DNA of 52,225 nucleotides from Acidobacteriota bacterium. GTDB taxonomy: Bacteria; Acidobacteriota; Terriglobia; Terriglobales; Acidobacteriaceae. This document shows positions 31,625-41,397 of this stretch, one piece after another (position 1 is the stretch's first letter; every line of letters starts with the position of its first letter). Position numbers and translations under genes: made by a program. The stretch spans positions 1 through 52,225 of the forward strand of contig JAJYFA010000008.1 in assembly GCA_021790995.1 (NCBI GenBank). Direction: 5' to 3'. The notes under the pieces are model-generated. The model had not been told where the DNA came from, searched no databases, and worked only from the letters and a program-made list of their open reading frames with translations.

Positions 31625-32746
31625 TTGAAGCTCTGGCCTGCTCTGGCAATCGGCGTCATCCAGGGCACTCTTATTCTTGCTCACTGGTTCATTTTCACGA
31701 CCTGGATTGCCTTCTGGCCGGGCGAGATTGCGGACCCTCCTGCCGGGCTGCGCGTGGCCATGCTGGTGCTGGCCTTCAGTTTCGCCGCAGCAACGCTGCT
31801 CGCGCTCCGCTTCTCGAATGCCGTTGTTCGCGCCGTTTACTGGCTCGCGTCCCTCTGGCTCGGCCTTGTCAACCTCTTTTTCTGGACGTCGTTTCTGGTT
31901 TGGACGGCCTGGCTTGTGCTGCGGTTGATGCATCCCGCAGTCCATTCCGGGGCAGTTCGGCCGATTCTTGCCGGCGTACTCTACGGCATGGCGGCCCTTC
32001 TTGGCCTTTGCGGCATCATCAATGCGCAGATCCTTCGCATCCGCCATGTCGCCATCGCGATTCCCAACCTTCCCACATCATGGAAGGGCCGGCGCGCGGT
32101 TCTGCTCAGCGATCTGCACCTCGGACCGATCAACGGCATGCGTTTTTGCCGCCGCATCGCAGCCAGAGCCGCAAAATTCAAGCCCGACGTGGTCTTTCTT
32201 CCCGGCGATCTCTTCGACGGCACAAAAGGCGACCTTGATCGACTTGCAGCACCGCTCAAGCAGCTCACGCCGCCGCTCGGCATCTACTTTTCCACAGGCA
32301 ATCACGAGGAGTTTACCGATCCTGCGCACTATGTCGAAGCCATTGCCCGCGCAGGAGTTCGCGTTCTCCGCGACGAGATGGTCTCGATCGAGGGCGTGCA
32401 GGTTGCGGGCGTGTATTACCACAGCAGTTCGTCGCCGCTGCGGATGAAGGCCGCGCTCGATCGCATGAATCTCGACCGCACACGGCCCGCGATTCTGCTG
32501 AACCACGCTCCCACCCGCCTGCCCACAGTGGAACAGGCCGGCTTCAATCTCCAACTCTCCGGGCACACGCATGGTGGGCAATTCCTGCCCTTCACGTGGA
32601 TCACACGCGGCGTTTACGGTCGCTTTACCAGCGGCCTGCAGCGCCACGGTTCACTTCAGGTCTACACGTCAACTGGCGCCGGAAGCTGGGGACCGCCGAT
32701 GCGCCTGGGCACGCGGCCGGAGATGGTGATTCTCACCTTCACATAA
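31625..32746 (+). CDS. Membrane-anchored metallophosphoesterase
   Basis: The product is about 373 aa from TTG 31625, preceded by GAGGAG at 6-7 nt; the long track ORF runs antisense through hemW and is rejected. Four hydrophobic helices fill the first 130 residues. The calcineurin-like phosphoesterase domain follows: LLSDLHLGPING, FLPGDLFDG, STGNHEEF, ILLNHAPT and LSGHTHGGQF, all metal ligands present. It resembles YkuE/YaeI-type membrane phosphatases that may act on lipid substrates. Substrate is unknown. Confidence 0.88.
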   Translation: MKLWPALAIGVIQGTLILAHWFIFTTWIAFWPGEIADPPAGLRVAMLVLAFSFAAATLLALRFSNAVVRAVYWLASLWLGLVNLFFWTSFLVWTAWLVLRLMHPAVHSGAVRPILAGVLYGMAALLGLCGIINAQILRIRHVAIAIPNLPTSWKGRRAVLLSDLHLGPINGMRFCRRIAARAAKFKPDVVFLPGDLFDGTKGDLDRLAAPLKQLTPPLGIYFSTGNHEEFTDPAHYVEAIARAGVRVLRDEMVSIEGVQVAGVYYHSSSSPLRMKAALDRMNLDRTRPAILLNHAPTRLPTVEQAGFNLQLSGHTHGGQFLPFTWITRGVYGRFTSGLQRHGSLQVYTSTGAGSWGPPMRLGTRPEMVILTFT

Positions 32747-32949
32747 CAGCCTGTGATAAGAGTCGAGAGCGCGCCGGAAGGCGATCTTCCTACCGTCGTG
32801 ACACGAAACTTCTCCCGCTCCAGATAACTGGCGTCTCATAATTTGATCCGTGGCGTTATGAAGTGGTGTGCGCATCGGCACAGAAGACATTTGTATGCGA
32901 GCTATGATGGATACGCAATTGCGAAGAGTGTCTTCGAGGAGAGAACGCA

Positions 32950-34674
32950 ATGAGTTCTGAATCTTCTGTTTTGGGCCGTTCCGGTGCCACCGTTATTCGT
33001 ACCAGCCTGTCCGGGCGCGACCTGCTCATGAATCCACGCCTTAACAAGGGAACCGCATTTACCGCAAGCGAGCGCGATACCTTTGGTCTGCACGGTTTGC
33101 TGCCGCCTCACATCGGAACGCTGAAAGACCAGCGCGAGCGCCGCAAGCGCGTCCTCGACAGCCGGCCCACCGCCTTCGGCAAATACTCGAACATGCGCGA
33201 TCTGCAGGACAACGATGAGACACTGTTCTATTCCCTCATTGAGCACAACATCGAAGATCTGCTGCCGATCGTCTATACGCCGGCCGTTGGCGAAGGGTGC
33301 CAGCGATTCAGCGAGATCTGGCGCAAACCGCGCGGACTTTTTCTCAGCTATCCCAACAAGGATCGCATCGAACAGATTCTTGCCAATCCGTTGTACGACG
33401 GCGTGCGCTGCATCGTGGTGAGCGACGGGGAACGCATTCTGGGTCTCGGCGATCAGGGCGCGGGCGGCATGGGGATTCCCATTGGCAAGATGGCTCTCTA
33501 CACCGCGCTGGGCGGCATTCCGCCGGAGCAATGTCTGCCAGTGCTGCTCGACGTGGGCACCGACAATGAGGCGCTGCTCAGCGATCCGATCTACGTCGGC
33601 TGGCAGCACAAACGCATCCGCGGCGAGGAGTACGACGGCTTTGTCGAAACCTTCGTGAAGGCTGTCGAGAAGCGCTGGCCACACATTCTTCTGCAGTGGG
33701 AGGATTTTGCCGGATCGAACGCGGCTCGCCTTCTCGATCGCTATCGCAACCGTCTCTGCACGTTCAACGATGACATTCAAGGGACCGCGGCTGTGACCAC
33801 GGCGACTCTGTTTGCGGCCGTCAAAGCGACGGGAATTCCGCTGCGGGAGCAGACGATTGCCATGTTTGGCTCGGGGTCGGCAGGCATTGGCATTGCCGAT
33901 TTGCTGATCGCCGCCATGAAGGAAGAGGGACTGAGCGAACAGCAGGCGCGCAGCCGCATTTTCGGATTCAATCGTTACGGCCTGCTGGTCGAGGGCGGCA
34001 AGGGGATTCGTACCGAGCAGCAGCCGTTCGCGCGTAAGCAAGAGGACTTGGCGGGGTGGAAGCTGACACCGGGAAGCCTGGAAAGTGGAGCGATTTCGCT
34101 GCTCGACGTGGTGCGCAACGCCGGCATCACGGTGTTGGTCGGCGTCAGCGCCCAGGCAGGAACATTTACCGAAGAGATTGTGCGCGAGATGGCTCGCCAC
34201 ACTCCGCATCCCGTTATCTTTCCGTTGTCAAATCCGACCTCGAAATCCGAGGCCGCGCCTGCCGATCTGCTTCGCTGGACCGAAGGCCGCGCGCTGGTGG
34301 GCACGGGCAGTCCGTACCCGCCGGTCGAATTCAACGGCAAACCGGTCCGCATCTCCCAGGTCAACAACTCCTTCATCTTTCCCGGCGTGGCTCTAGGCAT
34401 TCTCGCTTCACGCGCCAGGCGCGTCACCGGCAATATGATGATGGCTGCCGCCAAGGCTCTGGCCGCGTTGTCGCCGGCGCGCGCCGATCATTCCGAGCCG
34501 TTACTGCCGCCCATCGCCGATGCGCGCAAGGTGAGCCTGGCGGTAGCCGCATCCGTGGGCCGGCAAGCCATGGAAGATGGAGTTGCGAACCCCGTGGAGG
34601 AAGCGCCATTTGCCGAGATCCTTCGCGATTATGTGTGGGAGCCGGAGTACGTGCCGTACGAGCGGATTCCTTGA
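32950..34674 (+). CDS. maeA: NAD-type malic enzyme
   Basis: The 574-aa product has the long malic-enzyme layout. LPIVYTPAVGEGCQRFSEIW holds the catalytic Tyr region, ERILGLGDQGAGGMGIPIGK the malate site, and TFNDDIQGTAAVTTATLFAA the metal-binding Asp pair. MFGSGSAGIGIADLLI is the dinucleotide loop and FPLSNPTSKSEA follows. It oxidatively decarboxylates malate to pyruvate. The 203 bp upstream hold no gene. GAGGAG precedes the ATG. A clear hairpin follows. Confidence 0.93.
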   Translation: MSSESSVLGRSGATVIRTSLSGRDLLMNPRLNKGTAFTASERDTFGLHGLLPPHIGTLKDQRERRKRVLDSRPTAFGKYSNMRDLQDNDETLFYSLIEHNIEDLLPIVYTPAVGEGCQRFSEIWRKPRGLFLSYPNKDRIEQILANPLYDGVRCIVVSDGERILGLGDQGAGGMGIPIGKMALYTALGGIPPEQCLPVLLDVGTDNEALLSDPIYVGWQHKRIRGEEYDGFVETFVKAVEKRWPHILLQWEDFAGSNAARLLDRYRNRLCTFNDDIQGTAAVTTATLFAAVKATGIPLREQTIAMFGSGSAGIGIADLLIAAMKEEGLSEQQARSRIFGFNRYGLLVEGGKGIRTEQQPFARKQEDLAGWKLTPGSLESGAISLLDVVRNAGITVLVGVSAQAGTFTEEIVREMARHTPHPVIFPLSNPTSKSEAAPADLLRWTEGRALVGTGSPYPPVEFNGKPVRISQVNNSFIFPGVALGILASRARRVTGNMMMAAAKALAALSPARADHSEPLLPPIADARKVSLAVAASVGRQAMEDGVANPVEEAPFAEILRDYVWEPEYVPYERIP

Positions 34675-34698
34675 TCCGTTGTTGCGGAAGCTGGCTTT

Positions 34699-34732
34699 GT
34701 GAAAGGGCGCGACTTCAGTCTCGCCCTTTCAC
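34699..34732. terminator. Hairpin between convergent malic enzyme and kinase genes
   Basis: GTGAAAGGGCG (34699-34709) pairs exactly with CGCCCTTTCAC (34722-34732) around 12 nt. It sits midway between the two stop codons and could serve both strands. No long T-run is present. Confidence 0.65.
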
Positions 34733-34761
34733 GTAAGTGTCGCATTGATTGGTACCGCGCG

Positions 34762-37251
34762 CTACCCTTCGCCGGGCACCTGCTCCAGCAGCCGCTTCCA
34801 TGTCTTCTGGTTTCGTCTGAATCCCCTCTTCAGATCTTCGAGAATGCGCTCGAAGTCGGAGTTGGTGCGAAGGTTGTTCCATGCGGGATTCTTCTGGAGC
34901 CACGGGTAGTTTTCGTTGCCAAGATAGATGGCGCGGCGCAGCCAGTGCAGTGCCTCGCTGGCATCGCCCTCGACGGCGAAGTATGTCGCGAGCCGGTAGG
35001 CCATTTCGTTGTCGGCCTCGGCCGCGGCCAGGGTGTCGTCTTTGAGCAGCGCCGTGGCGCGTTCGCGCGCGCCCGCCTGAACGTAGCAGATGGCGAGCGT
35101 CGGCACGGCGATGCGCATCGAGGGGTCGTCGGCGATCACGCTTTCCAGGGTCTTGATGGCCGCGTCCAGATTGCCCACTCGCATCCGCTGATAGCCGGCC
35201 GAGGTGCGCAGCAGCGGATGACGCGGTTCCAGCGCCAGGCCCTTTTCCAATTCCTCGCCGGCAAACTCGATCTGGTTCTGATAGTGATACACGCGAGCGC
35301 GGTGGTTATAGAGCAGCGCCGCATTGGCCGGGTTCAGCTTCAGCGCCCGGCTGAACTCGTCCAGTGCCTCGCTGTACATCCCGTCGCCGCGCAGCGCGAG
35401 CCCCGCCACCATGCGCACATTCCAGTCATTGCCCGCAGTCGTGAGCAGGTTGGCAATGCCGTGCCGCGCCGACTCCTTTTCGCCACGCGAGAGCAGCATG
35501 TAAATGCGGTAGAGATTTGCCTCGGTCGATGCCGGATCGAGCTTGAGCGCTTCGTCGAAGGCGCGCCGCGCGCGCATCACGTGAATCTGTCCGCCAAAGC
35601 CGTGGCGCGTGTATTGCAACTCGGCAATGCCCAACCCGGTCCATCCCGCGGGAAACGCCGGATCGGCCGCGGTGACGCTCTCGAACAGCGCATGGGCGCG
35701 GTCGAGATCGGCGCGCGCGCCCGTGCGCGCCATGAAGGAACTCAACAGCGCCCGCGCCTGCAGGTATTTTTCGCTTACCGGTCCGGGCAGAGATCCGTCG
35801 CGCGCCGCGGCGCGCGCGATGGTGGCGCCCGCATGTGCCTGTGCCGCTTCAATGCCCTCTGCGGGACCCATCCCCAGCAATGTGGCAAAGACCTCGTTGG
35901 AGATTTCGCTCTGCACGGCGATCAGATCGAGCGACGAAACATGAATTGACCCGCCTGTGCGCACGCTTTGCGAGGTCACGTCGAGCAGTTGCCAGTTCAG
36001 ATCGAATCCGCTCCCAGAGCGCACAAAGCTGCCGGCAAGCACAAACCTTGCCAGCAGCTTTTGCCCCACGGCCAGCGGATCGAGTTGCGCGATGGGCAAT
36101 CGCATGAGCGCGCTCGAAGGCCGCACCACGAGCGATGGAATCCGCGCCAGTCGGGCCGCGATCGCATCGGCCAGGGCATAGCCATAGAGTGGCGCCGCTT
36201 CCGCCGTTCCCATGTTTGTGAAGGGCAGCACGACCAGGGAATTCTCCGTTGCGTGCTCGCCGGTCGACTCGCGGAACCGTTCCGCCAGCATCGAAAGCAA
36301 TCCGGTGGCGCGCTTCTCCGCCTCAGGGCCAGTGACTGGCAGGTTCGCAGCCACGTCGCTGGGAATGATGCCTGTCTCAATGCTGAGCGCCTTCATGATG
36401 GTCTTCAGCCCCTCGCGCACCTCGGCCGCCGACGCCGTGCGCGCGCCGGGATTTTTTTCGAGGCAGGCGAGAATCACGCTCTTCAGCTCCGGTGAAATTC
36501 CCGGCACGATCTGGCTCAAATCCGGCGGATCGAGGAACTGGATGGCGCGAATGGCCTGGAAATCCTCGGCGTCGGGCCGCGCAAACGGATGTCTGCCGCT
36601 GGCCAGTTCGTAGAGAATGACTCCAAGCGCCCACACGTCCGACTGCACGCTGGAGTGCCCGGTGACAAACTGCTCAGGTGCCATGTAACGGATGGTTCCG
36701 CCGCGCGCGGTGTAGGCGGTTGCGGCAGAGACATCCTTGGCGAGCACCGGACGCGCCGGGTCGAAGCGCGCATCTTCGGGCGCGAGCCGCCGCGCCAGGC
36801 CGAAGTCGAGAATCTTCACCAGGCCGCCATCAGTCAGCATCACGTTCTGTGGCTTCAGGTCGCGATGAAAGATGCCGAGGGCATGTGCCGCCTGGAGGCC
36901 GTCCGCAATCTGGATGCCGACCGAAAGCACCAGTTGCAGACTTGCCGGTCCGCGCTCGATCAGCTTGTCGAGCGGCTGGCCGGGAACAAACTGCATGGCG
37001 ATGTAGGCCTCGTCGCCGCTTTCGCCCACCTCGTAGATCGCGCACACATTGGGATGCTCGATGGCAGATACCAGCCGCGCCTCGCGCAGCACCGTCGTCC
37101 GCATCTGCTCGGCTGTGAGCACGCCGGCGTGCAGCATCTTCAACACCACCGGCCGCTGCAGCAGCGTGTCGTTGGCTGCGTAGACCACGCCGCTGCCGCC
37201 TGCGCCCAGCCGCCGCAGAATCTCGTAATGTGCAATCGTCTTGCGCTTCAT
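34762..37251 (-). CDS. PknB-like Ser/Thr kinase with TolB-like and TPR domains
   Basis: The 829-aa protein starts with a complete kinase domain: RRLGAGGSGVVYAA (Gly loop), VVLKM (Lys), GIFHRDLKPQNVML (catalytic loop), ILDFGLARRL (DFG) and RYMAPEQFV. From about residue 335 a TolB/FlgO-like segment, SLVVLPFTNMGTAEAAPLYG, occurs as in signalling TPR proteins. The remaining 350 residues are TPR repeats (for example SEALDEFSRALKLNPANAAL). No membrane helix is evident, so a cytosolic scaffold kinase is likely. Substrates unknown. Divergent from the retropepsin-fold gene. Confidence 0.9.
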   Translation of the reverse strand: MKRKTIAHYEILRRLGAGGSGVVYAANDTLLQRPVVLKMLHAGVLTAEQMRTTVLREARLVSAIEHPNVCAIYEVGESGDEAYIAMQFVPGQPLDKLIERGPASLQLVLSVGIQIADGLQAAHALGIFHRDLKPQNVMLTDGGLVKILDFGLARRLAPEDARFDPARPVLAKDVSAATAYTARGGTIRYMAPEQFVTGHSSVQSDVWALGVILYELASGRHPFARPDAEDFQAIRAIQFLDPPDLSQIVPGISPELKSVILACLEKNPGARTASAAEVREGLKTIMKALSIETGIIPSDVAANLPVTGPEAEKRATGLLSMLAERFRESTGEHATENSLVVLPFTNMGTAEAAPLYGYALADAIAARLARIPSLVVRPSSALMRLPIAQLDPLAVGQKLLARFVLAGSFVRSGSGFDLNWQLLDVTSQSVRTGGSIHVSSLDLIAVQSEISNEVFATLLGMGPAEGIEAAQAHAGATIARAAARDGSLPGPVSEKYLQARALLSSFMARTGARADLDRAHALFESVTAADPAFPAGWTGLGIAELQYTRHGFGGQIHVMRARRAFDEALKLDPASTEANLYRIYMLLSRGEKESARHGIANLLTTAGNDWNVRMVAGLALRGDGMYSEALDEFSRALKLNPANAALLYNHRARVYHYQNQIEFAGEELEKGLALEPRHPLLRTSAGYQRMRVGNLDAAIKTLESVIADDPSMRIAVPTLAICYVQAGARERATALLKDDTLAAAEADNEMAYRLATYFAVEGDASEALHWLRRAIYLGNENYPWLQKNPAWNNLRTNSDFERILEDLKRGFRRNQKTWKRLLEQVPGEG

Positions 37252-37396
37252 CGCTTAGCTCAAGTGTATCGGTCATTGGGTAAAGACCGTGTGAATGATC
37301 GTGAATGCCGTACTTCCGCGGCCGCCGGTCGAATCTGTTAACGTCGAAGTGGCGATGATTTCCTTTCGCGGACAAACCAGAACAGGCAGGCAACGC

Positions 37397-38929
37397 ATGG
37401 CGGTTCATCCAGGGGGCGAGCTGCCGATTGCTGTTGTGGCCTTCGCGTTCGTGCTTGTTCTGTTCGCGGCTGTGCTCGCCCCGGCGCAGCAGGACGCGGT
37501 CCAGCAGCACGCACAACAACAATCGCTCGCGCCTGCTGCGCAGCCGCCGTCCTCGCAACCGCAGCAACCCGGCGCGGGAACGCAAGTGCAAACCGGAACT
37601 TCGAGTGGTCTCACCGTCGATGCGCGCGTCCAGAATCTCCTCGCCGACCACCAATACGCGCGCGTGGCTGCGCAGCTCAATAAGCTTCCGCCGGAGGAAG
37701 CGCAGTTGTATCGTGGCGTGCTGGCGAATCGTTCGAACGATCTCAAGCAGTCGGTTGCGTTCCTGGAGCCGCTCGTCGATCGGGTGACGGCCAGCGGAGA
37801 CACCGCGCACGAAAAGCTGCTGCGTGAGGCGCTGGCAGAGGACTATCTGCGGCTGGGCGACTGGGCGAAGGCCGCCAAAGCGTACAAAGCTCTCGACACG
37901 CGCCTGCACACAAAGCTCACGCCTGACGAGCAGGACCAGATCGAGATGCCGCTCAAGCTGCTGCCGCTCGCCGAGAATGATCCGCCCGAGACCGTCGATC
38001 CATGCGATCCGTTCGAACTCCAGATCACGATTGATCCACTCGGCCTGATCGACGTGCCCGTTTTTGTGGATGCCGATTCGCACAGTTGGATGTTGGATCC
38101 CACGCTGCCCTTCAACCTGATCGCGCGCTCCACGGCAAAAGCGGTGGGTCTCAAGTTGTCTGACGAAGCGGCGACGATTCGCACGCTTACGGGGCGGCCG
38201 ATCAAGGTTCACGTCACCGTGGTTCCGCGCTTCACCATCGGCGGCCGGCTCACCATTCGCAATATGACAGCCTTCGTTTTCGACGATGCCGACTATTCCT
38301 TCCCGCGCTCCGGCTACCAGGTGGAAGGTGTGCTGGGCTACCCGGCGCTCGCGGCCATCGGCAGCCTCACCGTCAATGCCGACGAAACCATCGATGTGCG
38401 CCCGGCCATGCAAATTGCGCCTCCTGCGAAGGACGACCGGCTCACCGGCGGCGCCCCGTTCTATCTCGATGGCGACCAGGTGATTGTTGCGCTCAAGCGT
38501 GTGCGGCAGGCAGGCGAGCAAGCTGCGGATTCTGCCGCACCGCCCGATCCCACCGCGCAGGCTGGCGCAACGGCTGCATCCGCGCTCAGCGACGATCGCA
38601 TGTACGTGATCGACGCCGGCGGGCAGCAGACCTATCTCACCTCGCGCTACTTCGACGAGCACGCCGCTGCGTTCAACAACATGAAGGTGAATCTTTACAC
38701 ACCGCAGGGCGAGTCGTCCGGACCGCAACCCTCCTACGTCGCCGAGACGGTTCCGCTCCGCATCGGGAACGCCACCATCGACCTGCACTACATCCGCGTG
38801 TTGACCGAGCCGCTCGGTTCGAGCGCACTCGACGATGTGTACGGCGTGCTCGGCGCGGACGCCCTCGGCCAGCTCAAGAGCTACACGTTCGACTACCGGA
38901 CGATGCGGTTCAATGCTATGGGGCAGTGA
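37397..38929 (+). CDS. Exported retropepsin-fold protein without a DTG catalytic motif
   Basis: The product is about 510 aa from ATG 37397, with the signal-type helix LPIAVVAFAFVLVLFAAVLA. A Gln/Pro-rich linker and a TPR-like helical region (about 75-190) follow. Two retropepsin-like domains come next: SWMLDPTLPFNLIARSTAKA, then GVLGYPALAAIGS, and later MYVIDAGGQQTYLTSRYFDE. Retropepsins need D-T/S-G; here the positions read D-P-T and D-A-G. Proteolysis is therefore doubtful. A binding role in the periplasm is possible. Confidence 0.6.
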   Translation: MAVHPGGELPIAVVAFAFVLVLFAAVLAPAQQDAVQQHAQQQSLAPAAQPPSSQPQQPGAGTQVQTGTSSGLTVDARVQNLLADHQYARVAAQLNKLPPEEAQLYRGVLANRSNDLKQSVAFLEPLVDRVTASGDTAHEKLLREALAEDYLRLGDWAKAAKAYKALDTRLHTKLTPDEQDQIEMPLKLLPLAENDPPETVDPCDPFELQITIDPLGLIDVPVFVDADSHSWMLDPTLPFNLIARSTAKAVGLKLSDEAATIRTLTGRPIKVHVTVVPRFTIGGRLTIRNMTAFVFDDADYSFPRSGYQVEGVLGYPALAAIGSLTVNADETIDVRPAMQIAPPAKDDRLTGGAPFYLDGDQVIVALKRVRQAGEQAADSAAPPDPTAQAGATAASALSDDRMYVIDAGGQQTYLTSRYFDEHAAAFNNMKVNLYTPQGESSGPQPSYVAETVPLRIGNATIDLHYIRVLTEPLGSSALDDVYGVLGADALGQLKSYTFDYRTMRFNAMGQ

Positions 38930-38933
38930 GGCA

Positions 38934-38960
38934 GGGAATAGGGAATAGGGAATAGGGAAT
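38934..38960. repeat. Tandem GGGAATA heptamer array
   Basis: GGGAATA is repeated three times exactly, plus GGGAAT, in the gap after the retropepsin-fold gene. The 7-bp unit size is the same as in the arrays of the phage-like cassette, but the unit differs. Confidence 0.85.
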
Positions 38961-38988
38961 GACCGCTCGATGATCTTCTCCCAGCACT

Positions 38989-39282
38989 CTAATTTCTGTT
39001 TCCTGCACGCTCCAATTTCATCTGCGCGCGCCGGCCAAGGGCCAGCATCGCGATTCCAAAGACAAGCATCGCCAGGCCGCACCAGAGATTCGCGTCGATG
39101 CCCAGGCTCTTCACGTACAAATCGGCGCGGTCGCGGGTGGAGTAGCCGAACGCCGAGAGGATTGTTCCCGTGAGCGTAAAGAACATGCCAACCGTGATGC
39201 GCACATCCACATCGAGAATGGAGCGGATGGTTGGTTTCGCCGCAGATTGAACGGTCAGTTCCCTTTTTGCCTTCTTCGCCAT
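38989..39282 (-). CDS. Small two-helix membrane protein of unknown function
   Basis: The 97-aa protein has a basic N-terminus, a helix VGMFFTLTGTILSAFGY, a polar loop with RDRADLYVKSLGIDANLW, and a second helix CGLAMLVFGIAMLALG with a basic tail. It lies 12 bp downstream of the symporter gene on the same strand, so co-expression is likely; it could be an accessory subunit. Family not recognised. Confidence 0.7.
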   Translation of the reverse strand: MAKKAKRELTVQSAAKPTIRSILDVDVRITVGMFFTLTGTILSAFGYSTRDRADLYVKSLGIDANLWCGLAMLVFGIAMLALGRRAQMKLERAGNRN

Positions 39283-39294
39283 GGTTCGCTCCTC

Positions 39295-41124
39295 TCACAG
39301 AAAGATCAGATTGACCGCAATTGCTGCCAGAAGAATCAGCGCAGCCGCAACCGTTTCTGGCTGCTTCCACCAACTCCCCCTGGACGGCTCCGCCGCGCGC
39401 ATCAGCCCAGCCAGTTTCGTTTCCGGTCTCGGCCTGGTGTAGAAGCTCACAATCGTCGTCACGATCAGGCTCACCGCGAAAGCCAAAGCCGCCGTGCCAA
39501 TCGCGAGCGCCAACTCGTTTGCAGGCCGATCGGCCACTGCGATCCATCCGCCATGGATGCCGCGCCGATCGCCCCGAGGCAGTGCCGTTCCATGATTGAG
39601 CAGCGCGGCCGCCACGCCAGCAAGCAGCCCCGCAAATGCCCCGTGTCCCGTGGCGCGCTTCCAAAAGACGCCCAGGAGCAGCGCGGCAAAGAGAGGCGCA
39701 TTCACCATCGCGAAGACCAGCGCCACCGTGTCGAGCAGGCTGTTCGTATGAATCGCCGCGCACGCCGCGGCAACGGCCAGCGCCATGCCGCCAGGCGCCG
39801 CCCATCGGCCCGCCTTCAGAATCTGTTTGTCGTCCGCATCTTTGTTGAGAAATGCATGGTAGATGTCGCAGGCAAAGACCGTGTTCGCGGCAGCGACGCT
39901 CGCCGCGACGCCGCCCATCAGGCAGGCCAGCAGCGCGGCCAGGCCGATTCCCATCAGGCTTGGAGGCAGAGACGCCAGCACCACGTTCGGCATTGCCATC
40001 GCGTAGTCGAGCACTGCCTTGCCGTTCGCGCGCTTGATGGGTTTACCGTTCGCGTCGGCCTTGGCTGGAACCAGCCCTTGACCCGCCTCAATGGCTGGAG
40101 GAACCACCGTGATCTCGTGGTAGATTGCGCCGTTCTCGTTGTGGATCATGATGGTGGTGTGCGGCGTCGGCAGGCTCAGGGCGAACAATCCCGGCAGAAT
40201 GAGCAACAGGGGAACGAAGATGCGCAAGGCCGCTGCGATCAGCGGCGCGCGGCGCGCGGCGGCAACATTCTTTGCCGCCATCGGCATTTGCAGCAGCCGG
40301 AAATCTGCGCACCATGTGCTGCCGCCGAGCACAACTCCCGCGCCCAGCACGAGCTCCACGGCGCCAATGCCCATAGACAGGCCACCGGCGCGCGCCGGCC
40401 CGCTCCATGCATGGAGAAAGCCAGCCGGAACCACTGCCACCAGCCCAGCCCAACCGCCGGCACGCTTCAATCCCAGCAGAACCACAGGCAACATCGCAGC
40501 CACGACCATGCAAAACTGGAGCACCTGGTTGTACATGGCTGCCGCCAGCCCGCCAAGCAGCACGTAAACAAGCACCAGCACCGCCGGCAATGCGATCGCG
40601 AGCAGCAGATCTCCCCTGGGCGGCAGGTGCAGGCTGTTGCTGACGCTGTCGAAGATACGCAGCGCCACCAGGACGCGCGCCATGGCATAGAGGGCAATGC
40701 CCGCGCTGAACAGCGACATGGCGATGAACAGAACGGCATTGAGCGCGCGCGTCTTCTGGTCGAAGCGAAGCCCAAGGTACTCGGGAATCGATCGCACAGG
40801 CACGCCCGGAGCCGATTCAGCTCCATAAAAAATCGGCATCAGGACCAGCGCCGCAAAGAGCATGGCGGGAATCGAGCCCAGCACGAAGAAGCCCATGCTC
40901 GCCATGCCAAAGCGGGCTCCCGCGGCGCCCATGCCAAGCACTTCAAGCGATCCCATGCTTGCGCTCACGAGCGCCAGCCCGCTCAGCCAGCCCGGCAATT
41001 TTCGCTCGGCCTGCAGGTATGCGCGGCTGCTCGTCATGGTGGGCGCGAGCGAGAGACCCGCCGACAACACAAAAAAGCCGTAGATCAAGAGAAGCAGCCA
41101 GTCGGCGGAGGAAAGTACAGGCAC
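39295..41124 (-). CDS. Sodium/solute symporter (SSS family)
   Basis: The product is about 609 aa from GTG 41124, with AAGGAG 5 nt upstream; the track's earlier start adds 58 non-membrane residues. About 13-14 membrane helices are visible. SSS marks include RAYLQAERKLPGWLSGLALV, SASMGSLEVLGMGAAGARFG, IPEYLGLRFDQKTRALN and LLACLMGGVAASVAAANTVF. Substrates in this family include sugars, amino acids and vitamins; this one is undetermined. A long soluble loop near 345-415 is a mild oddity. Confidence 0.88.
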   Translation of the reverse strand: MPVLSSADWLLLLIYGFFVLSAGLSLAPTMTSSRAYLQAERKLPGWLSGLALVSASMGSLEVLGMGAAGARFGMASMGFFVLGSIPAMLFAALVLMPIFYGAESAPGVPVRSIPEYLGLRFDQKTRALNAVLFIAMSLFSAGIALYAMARVLVALRIFDSVSNSLHLPPRGDLLLAIALPAVLVLVYVLLGGLAAAMYNQVLQFCMVVAAMLPVVLLGLKRAGGWAGLVAVVPAGFLHAWSGPARAGGLSMGIGAVELVLGAGVVLGGSTWCADFRLLQMPMAAKNVAAARRAPLIAAALRIFVPLLLILPGLFALSLPTPHTTIMIHNENGAIYHEITVVPPAIEAGQGLVPAKADANGKPIKRANGKAVLDYAMAMPNVVLASLPPSLMGIGLAALLACLMGGVAASVAAANTVFACDIYHAFLNKDADDKQILKAGRWAAPGGMALAVAAACAAIHTNSLLDTVALVFAMVNAPLFAALLLGVFWKRATGHGAFAGLLAGVAAALLNHGTALPRGDRRGIHGGWIAVADRPANELALAIGTAALAFAVSLIVTTIVSFYTRPRPETKLAGLMRAAEPSRGSWWKQPETVAAALILLAAIAVNLIFL

Positions 41125-41262
41125 AAAAACTCCTTCTCTCCCGATGTTACCGAACCGGATTGGCGTTGAGCAGGGTCTCTTGCACCGATTTCGCGAAGAA
41201 CGCGAAATGAAGATGGCGCAGGCGGCATCGAGCGCCGCGGAGTAAACGCAAAAATGAGAAAT

Positions 41263-41289
41263 GGCGGAGGGAGAAGTTTCCCTGCCGCC
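41263..41289 (-). terminator. Hairpin downstream of the Spy-like gene
   Basis: On the minus strand GGCGGCAGGGA pairs with TCCCTCCGCC with one bulge, and ATTTCTCATTTTTG follows. This is a plausible intrinsic terminator for the sigma factor operon. The rest of 41125-41397 holds no gene. Confidence 0.55.
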
Positions 41290-41397
41290 GTACCTCAATT
41301 CATTTTTCCGCTTTTCTGTCGAAGCTGAAAGTCCGCTGCTCCACAGATTCGCACGCAGACACCCCGTTTCGCTGCATCGCCGCCGCCCGCGGCACGA

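Noticed and set aside
36830-39805. 991-aa minus-strand ORF
   Set aside because: Runs across the kinase, retropepsin-fold and symporter genes in a wrong frame; composition is shadow-like.
39247-41169. 640-aa plus-strand ORF opposite the symporter
   Set aside because: Arg/His/Gln-rich antisense of a clear membrane transporter gene.
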